Part shown: in pieces, positions 15,195 through 19,361 of the stretch
Layout: the number at the start of each line of letters is the position of its first letter
Position numbering within the stretch: the stretch's first letter is position 1
Origin: an uncultured Lachnobacterium sp.
Lineage (GTDB): Bacteria > Bacillota > Clostridia > Lachnospirales > Lachnospiraceae
DNA length: 19,361 bases
Assembly (NCBI GenBank): GCA_900548765.1
Contig: URLU01000018.1
Location: 1-19,361 of the forward strand
Direction: 5' to 3'
The notes under the pieces: model-generated
What the model was told of the DNA's origin: nothing
The model's database searches: none
What the model saw: only the letters and a program-made list of their open reading frames with translations
Position numbers and translations under genes: made by a program

Positions 15195-15224
15195 ACAAGC
15201 CAGAGAAAGCACGCTCTGGCTTGT
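15195..15224 (+). terminator. Terminator of the patatin gene
   Basis: ACAAGCCAGAG (15195-15205) and CTCTGGCTTGT (15214-15224) form a perfect 11-bp stem with an 8-nt loop, starting 4 nt after the stop codon. The following T run is short (TGCATTT), but the stem is strong. Confidence 0.78.
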
Positions 15225-15258
15225 TGCATTTCAACAATTTTATCTCCGTCTGGCATCC

Positions 15259-15282
15259 CCTCTACATACCTCTCTACATACC
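15259..15282. repeat. Tandem 12-bp duplication
   Basis: Two adjacent 12-mers, CCTCTACATACC and TCTCTACATACC, differing at one base. They lie between the convergent patatin and TraX-family genes. No function is apparent. Confidence 0.6.
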
Positions 15283-15316
15283 AAAGTATGCATATTTTAT
15301 ATTTTTTACAGGTTCT

Positions 15317-16099
15317 CTATATACCAAGCCCCATCATATGGCATATGAGCCACAATACCAGCAAATGTACCGGATAGAACAGGTAAAAGAAATACTTCGG
15401 CTGTTTTCCTCTGGTTCCATTATAAAACTTAAGCGGAATAAGCATAAGGAGTGCCAGCCACTCCAGAGGTGATGTCAGAAGTCCTAATATAACAACCGCT
15501 ACACCATAACCTGTCAGCTTGTAATTTTTCAATAAATACATAGCCACAATCGTTGCCACACCGCTTGCTCCATAATCCGAATTGATTATGTACTGGGCGA
15601 TGAACATGCTGGCAAGCACTATGGAGGTCATAACAATACACCTGAACAGGGTCACTGCAAACCATCTGAAGGATGATTTTGACTTGTCCAAGAAGACAAG
15701 CTTGTTTCCAAAGACATCCAGTGCCCATATAGTGAGCAGTCCCAACAACAGAGTCCAGAACACGTTGTTATGATTCATGTCCCATGTGCTGTTCCAAAGT
15801 GCCATATCAAATGGCAGCTCAGACGCAAGGGCAAACACAAACAGCCTCAGGGCATATTTCGCCCTGCTCCTGGTGTAAGTAAAGCCCTGCACAATAAAAT
15901 AGCAGTATATAGGAAAAGCCATCCTGCCTATGCCACGCATAACATAATATATAACAAGTGGTGCTCCATAGAGCATTCCATTGGTCAGCAGGTATCTCTC
16001 CACTATTGTTGCTCCCACATGGTCAATCAACATGGTGACAACAGCTATCATTTTTAATGTGTATCCTGAGATACCATTTCTAGAAACCGTATTTTCCAC
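15317..16099 (-). CDS. TraX-family integral membrane protein
   Basis: A 260-aa protein with about seven to eight hydrophobic segments. The family features are LKMIAVVTMLIDHVGA (15-30), the RGIGRMAFPIYCYFIVQGF block (about 55-73) and TRSRAKYALRLFVFALASELPF (76-97). TraX is known as the F-pilin N-acetylase, but chromosomal TraX-like proteins in Firmicutes are widespread and not tied to conjugation; they probably acylate some surface or secreted molecule. The start is a GTG at 16099 with AGGAG ten nt upstream; I found no better ATG. It starts 20 nt after the glgP stop, so it is probably cotranscribed with glgP. No conjugation genes are nearby. Confidence 0.86.
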   Translation of the reverse strand: MENTVSRNGISGYTLKMIAVVTMLIDHVGATIVERYLLTNGMLYGAPLVIYYVMRGIGRMAFPIYCYFIVQGFTYTRSRAKYALRLFVFALASELPFDMALWNSTWDMNHNNVFWTLLLGLLTIWALDVFGNKLVFLDKSKSSFRWFAVTLFRCIVMTSIVLASMFIAQYIINSDYGASGVATIVAMYLLKNYKLTGYGVAVVILGLLTSPLEWLALLMLIPLKFYNGTRGKQPKYFFYLFYPVHLLVLWLICHMMGLGI

Positions 16100-16119
16100 T
16101 TTCTTCTAACTCCTAAGTT

Positions 16120-18588
16120 TCATTTTGTCATAGCACTCATATTTATTTTATCCAGATGCCAAATGTCATCCACATACTCCTGAATAGTTCTGTCAGATGA
16201 GAACTTACCCACATGGGCCACGTTTAAGATTGCGCTCTTTGCCCATGCCTCTTTATCCTTATAAAATTCAGTAATTTTGCGCTGTGCCTCCACATATGAG
16301 CGGAAATCTGCAAGGATAAAGTACCTGTCTGCCACCTGTCCCCCCTGTGAGTTAAGCAGTGAATTGTACAAATCCCTGAATAATTCATGGTCATTTGGTG
16401 CGTAGGTGCCATCTACCATCTGGTTTACAACTCTCTTTATATCAGCATCATTATTGTAAATGTCCATTGGGTTATAATCATGTCTGTGCTCATGCTCAAT
16501 GACCTCGTCAGAGCTCATGCCGAAAATAAACATGTTTTCAGCACCAACCTCCTCGTACATCTCTACATTGGCTCCATCCATTGTGCCGATTGTGATTGCA
16601 CCATTTAACATGAACTTCATGTTTCCAGTACCAGATGCTTCTTTGCTTGCTGTAGAAATCTGCTCGCTGACATCTGCTGCTGCAAATATCAATTCAGCAT
16701 TCGATACCTTGTAGTCCTCAATAAACACAACCTTAATCCTGCCGCCGATTGATGCGTCATTATTAATTACATCTGCCACGCTGTTTATGAGCTTTATTGT
16801 TCTCTTTGCATTTCTGTAGCCCGCTGCCGCCTTTGCTCCAAAAATAAATGTTCTTGGATAGAAATCCATATCCGGATTATCCTTGAGCTGGTTGTAGAGG
16901 TACATAACGTGCATGATATTCATAAGCTGTCTCTTGTACTCGTGGAGACGCTTTACCTGCACATCAAAGATTGAATCCGGGTCCACATCAATTCCGTTGT
17001 GCTCCTTGATGTATTTTGCCAGACGTACCTTATTCTGGTGCTTAATCTTCATAAACTCTTTCTGGGCAGTCTTGTCATCAGCCAAATCTGCCAGTTTTTC
17101 AAGCTTAGGCAGATTTGTTATCCATTCCCTGCCCACATGCTTTGTACACCAGTCTGCCAGCAGAGGATTGCCATGAGCCAGAAATCTACGCTGGGTAATT
17201 CCGTTTGTCTTATTATTGAATTTTTCAGGGAAAAGCTCATAAAAGTCCTTAAGCTCCTGATTTTTAAGTATCTCTGTATGAAGTCTTGCAACACCATTTA
17301 CCGAGTAGCCGGCAACGATTGCCATGTTTGCCATCTTTACCTGACCATCATACAGGATTGCCATGTTTCTGATTTTGTTGCCATCGCCCGGGTATCTCTC
17401 CTGAATCTGCATTACAAATCTTCTGTTGATCTCATCTACAATCTGGTATACACGAGGAAGCAGTCTCTGGAAAATGTCTATTGGCCACTTCTCAAGTGCC
17501 TCTGCCATGATTGTGTGGTTTGTGTATGCAACACAGCGGGTAGTAATATCCCATGCCTCATCCCATGATAAGCCCTCATCATCCATCAGTATACGCATGA
17601 GCTCTGCAACTGCCACAGTTGGGTGAGTATCATTCATCTGGAATGTAACCTTGTCCGGCAAATCCTTAAGTGAGCTGTTATGCTTCTTAAATCTGTCAAT
17701 AGCACGCTGTAAGCTGGCTGATACAAAGAAATACTGCTGCTTCAGTCTGAGCTCCTTGCCCTTTACATGGTTATCGTTTGGATATAATACCTCTACCAGA
17801 TTTCTTGCAAGATTTTCCTGCTCTACCGCCTTGTCATAATCTCCCTGGTCAAAGGACTCAAGAGAAAAACCATTCTTTGGCTGGGCATCCCAAATCATAA
17901 GTGTGTTTACCACGCCATTATCATATCCAACGATTGGCATATCATATGGTATAGCCATGACTGACTGATAGTTTACATGCTTGAACCTGAGGCAGCCTTT
18001 CTCGTCCATAGACTCCTCAACATTACCGCCAAACTTAATCTCATAGCAGTATTCAGGACGTCTGAGCTCAAATGGGTAGCCATCCTTTAACCAGTTATCA
18101 GGCACCTCTATCTGGAAGCCATCGATAATCTGCTGCTTGAACATACCATATCTGTATCTGATGCCACAGCCATATGCTGCATATCCAAGTGTGGTAAGTG
18201 ACTCCATAAAACAGGCTGCAAGTCTTCCCAGTCCACCATTTCCAAGAGCCGGGTCTGGTTCCTGATCCTCAATGACATTTAAGTCCAGTCCAATTTCCTC
18301 AAGGGCTTCCTTGACCTCCTTGTAAGCGCACAGGTTAATCAGGTTATTGCCCAGTGCACGTCCCATCAAAAATTCCATTGACATATAGTAAACAATCTTT
18401 GGCTCCTGCTCGTCCATTGCCTTCTGGGTGTCGAGCCAGTTACTCATGATAACATCCTTTACAGCCTGTGAAACAGCCTGATATATCTCCTGCTGTGATG
18501 CTTCATCCAGAGACTTTCTATAAAGCCTCTCAACATTTTCAGTTACTGTCTTAATGAAGTTTTTCTTATTAAATGCCTTGTTCTTCAT
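16120..18588 (-). CDS. glgP: Glycogen/alpha-glucan phosphorylase
   Basis: A full-length 822-aa phosphorylase that releases glucose 1-phosphate from glycogen or other alpha-1,4-glucans. The pyridoxal-phosphate lysine is Lys658 in EASGTGNMKFMLNG. Other family blocks are YYMSMEFLMGR (67-77), NPDPALGNGGLGRLAA-like EPDPALGNGGLGRLAA (110-125), QMNDTHPTVAVAEL (317-330) and VQVKRLHEYKRQ (543-554). The N-terminus is short and lacks the phosphorylation site used to regulate animal enzymes. GGAGG lies five nt before the ATG. It starts 46 nt after the ileS terminator; I see no good promoter in that gap. It feeds the glycolytic route that includes the pfkA product. Confidence 0.97.
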   Translation of the reverse strand: MKNKAFNKKNFIKTVTENVERLYRKSLDEASQQEIYQAVSQAVKDVIMSNWLDTQKAMDEQEPKIVYYMSMEFLMGRALGNNLINLCAYKEVKEALEEIGLDLNVIEDQEPDPALGNGGLGRLAACFMESLTTLGYAAYGCGIRYRYGMFKQQIIDGFQIEVPDNWLKDGYPFELRRPEYCYEIKFGGNVEESMDEKGCLRFKHVNYQSVMAIPYDMPIVGYDNGVVNTLMIWDAQPKNGFSLESFDQGDYDKAVEQENLARNLVEVLYPNDNHVKGKELRLKQQYFFVSASLQRAIDRFKKHNSSLKDLPDKVTFQMNDTHPTVAVAELMRILMDDEGLSWDEAWDITTRCVAYTNHTIMAEALEKWPIDIFQRLLPRVYQIVDEINRRFVMQIQERYPGDGNKIRNMAILYDGQVKMANMAIVAGYSVNGVARLHTEILKNQELKDFYELFPEKFNNKTNGITQRRFLAHGNPLLADWCTKHVGREWITNLPKLEKLADLADDKTAQKEFMKIKHQNKVRLAKYIKEHNGIDVDPDSIFDVQVKRLHEYKRQLMNIMHVMYLYNQLKDNPDMDFYPRTFIFGAKAAAGYRNAKRTIKLINSVADVINNDASIGGRIKVVFIEDYKVSNAELIFAAADVSEQISTASKEASGTGNMKFMLNGAITIGTMDGANVEMYEEVGAENMFIFGMSSDEVIEHEHRHDYNPMDIYNNDADIKRVVNQMVDGTYAPNDHELFRDLYNSLLNSQGGQVADRYFILADFRSYVEAQRKITEFYKDKEAWAKSAILNVAHVGKFSSDRTIQEYVDDIWHLDKINMSAMTK

Positions 18589-18633
18589 TTCTACCTCCTG
18601 TTACAAGTTAAAAGTCCCTTTGTTAGGCAAAAA

Positions 18634-18664
18634 AGGGAGACATGCCCCTCTTGGCATGCTCCCT
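18634..18664 (-). terminator. Terminator of ileS
   Basis: On the minus strand, AGGGAGCATGCC pairs with GGCATG(T)CTCCCT, a 12-bp stem with one bulged base and a 6-nt loop, followed by six T. It begins 14 nt after the ileS stop. A strong intrinsic terminator. Confidence 0.93.
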
Positions 18665-18678
18665 CTCCTTATCAAATA

Positions 18679-19361
18679 CTATAATTTTTCAACTGCAAGC
18701 TTAACTTCTTCACCATTAATGTTCCAGTCCTTCTCATATCCTGCCAATGGTCCTGCAGCAATTGAATCTGCCATTACCTCTGACTTAATAGACTCACTGT
18801 ATTTAGCGAAAATTGAAGCCACCTTATCATCAGCCTCAAATGTGACTGCGATGTGGTCCATCACCTCAAATCCTGCCTCTTTACGCATAGTCTGGATTTT
18901 GCTTATGATTTCTCTCTCGAAACCTTCCTCAATAAGCTCTGGTGTAAGGTTTGTATCAAGCACTACTGTTACCGCATTGTCATTCTCTGTAACGTAGCCA
19001 TCCATCTGAGTCATTGTGATAAGTAAATCCTCTTCTAATAATACAACTTCGTCATTTACACTGTCAAGCTTGAGAGAACCAGTCTCTTTAAGTTCTGCCA
19101 TAGCCTTGTTTCCATCAAGCTCTGCAAGTGCAGCCTGAATCTGCTTTAAGTACTTACCATACTTTGGTCCTACAGTACGAAGCTGTGGCTTGAACTGGTA
19201 TGATGTATAAGCTGATACATCATCTGTAAAATGAACCTCTTTTACATTAAGCTCCTCAGCAATAATGTCAACAAAATACTTGTCAAGGGCTGTAGGTGCC
19301 TTTACATACATCCTGCCGATTGGCTGACGATTCTTGATGTTTGAAGTATTTCTACATGCAC
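18679..19361 (-). CDS. ileS: Isoleucyl-tRNA synthetase, C-terminal 226 residues (5' end beyond the window)
   Basis: The reading frame is open to the right edge and starts there with CRNTSNIKNRQPIGRMYVKA, a conserved IleRS block in the tRNA anticodon-binding region. The rest includes LTPELIEEGFEREIISKIQ and MRKEAGFEVMDHIAVTF, typical of the C-terminal DUF5915 domain of the eukaryal-like bacterial IleRS class. That class includes mupirocin-insensitive enzymes, but the catalytic domain is outside the window, so drug response cannot be judged. The enzyme charges tRNA-Ile in the cytoplasm. A strong terminator follows the stop. Confidence 0.93.
   Translation of the reverse strand, partial: ACRNTSNIKNRQPIGRMYVKAPTALDKYFVDIIAEELNVKEVHFTDDVSAYTSYQFKPQLRTVGPKYGKYLKQIQAALAELDGNKAMAELKETGSLKLDSVNDEVVLLEEDLLITMTQMDGYVTENDNAVTVVLDTNLTPELIEEGFEREIISKIQTMRKEAGFEVMDHIAVTFEADDKVASIFAKYSESIKSEVMADSIAAGPLAGYEKDWNINGEEVKLAVEKL

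Noticed and set aside
15317..16099. Conjugative element signalled by TraX
   Set aside because: No other conjugation, relaxase or integrase gene is near; chromosomal TraX-like proteins are common without conjugation.
16999..17568. 189-aa plus-strand ORF
   Set aside because: Entirely antisense to glgP, which is conserved throughout; a shadow frame.
18554..18997. 147-aa plus-strand ORF
   Set aside because: Antisense to ileS and across its terminator; no ribosome site or recognisable domain.

Overview
The window looks like chromosomal DNA of a low-GC Gram-positive anaerobe, most likely a Lachnospiraceae relative of Roseburia/Agathobacter. This rests on my recognition of the proteins and gene order (dnaE next to pfkA, an eukaryal-type IleRS C-terminus, AgrA/AgrC-like regulators, strong GGAGG ribosome sites); no search was run. 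I see no rRNA, tRNA, CRISPR array or insertion sequence.

Left end (1-4670): a divergent peptide/regulator locus. Leftward runs a 32-codon gene for a tiny signal-peptide-bearing product ending in AYWNCR (1966-2064). It is followed 17 nt later by a large polytopic membrane protein of the bacteriocin-associated DUF1430/TIGR01654 type, which runs off the left edge (1-1948). Rightward runs a LytTR response regulator and a GHKL sensor kinase of the AgrA/AgrC type (2583-4607). Between the two arms lies a degraded agrB fragment (about 2448-2241). It keeps the Arg/Gly/His/Cys core of the AgrB protease, but its N-terminus is missing, its frame is broken and its C-terminus is lost. The locus therefore looks like an agr-type quorum-sensing system that lost its classical processing protease and sits beside a different secreted-peptide operon.

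Centre (4677-13029): a leftward run of housekeeping genes. These are dnaE, pfkA, a terminator-like hairpin, then a tight cluster of a TrmH-family rRNA/tRNA methyltransferase, an 86-aa protein of unknown function, a small alarmone synthetase and an ABC-F ATPase. The last four overlap or nearly abut and combine RNA modification, (p)ppGpp signalling and a ribosome-associated ATPase. A hairpin at 4637-4668 separates this cluster from the convergent sensor kinase gene.

Accessory spot (13030-14330): a nucleotidyltransferase/HEPN toxin-antitoxin-like pair (minus strand) with a consensus promoter and its own terminator. It is flanked by two direct copies of a 24-bp element containing a small hairpin. 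Upstream of dnaE are two promoter-like units sharing a 12-bp repeat, and an inverted repeat in the leader.

Right part (14331-19361): a patatin-like lipase (plus strand) with its own terminator, then the leftward genes ileS (C-terminal part only), glycogen phosphorylase glgP and a TraX-family membrane protein. A strong terminator lies between ileS and glgP.
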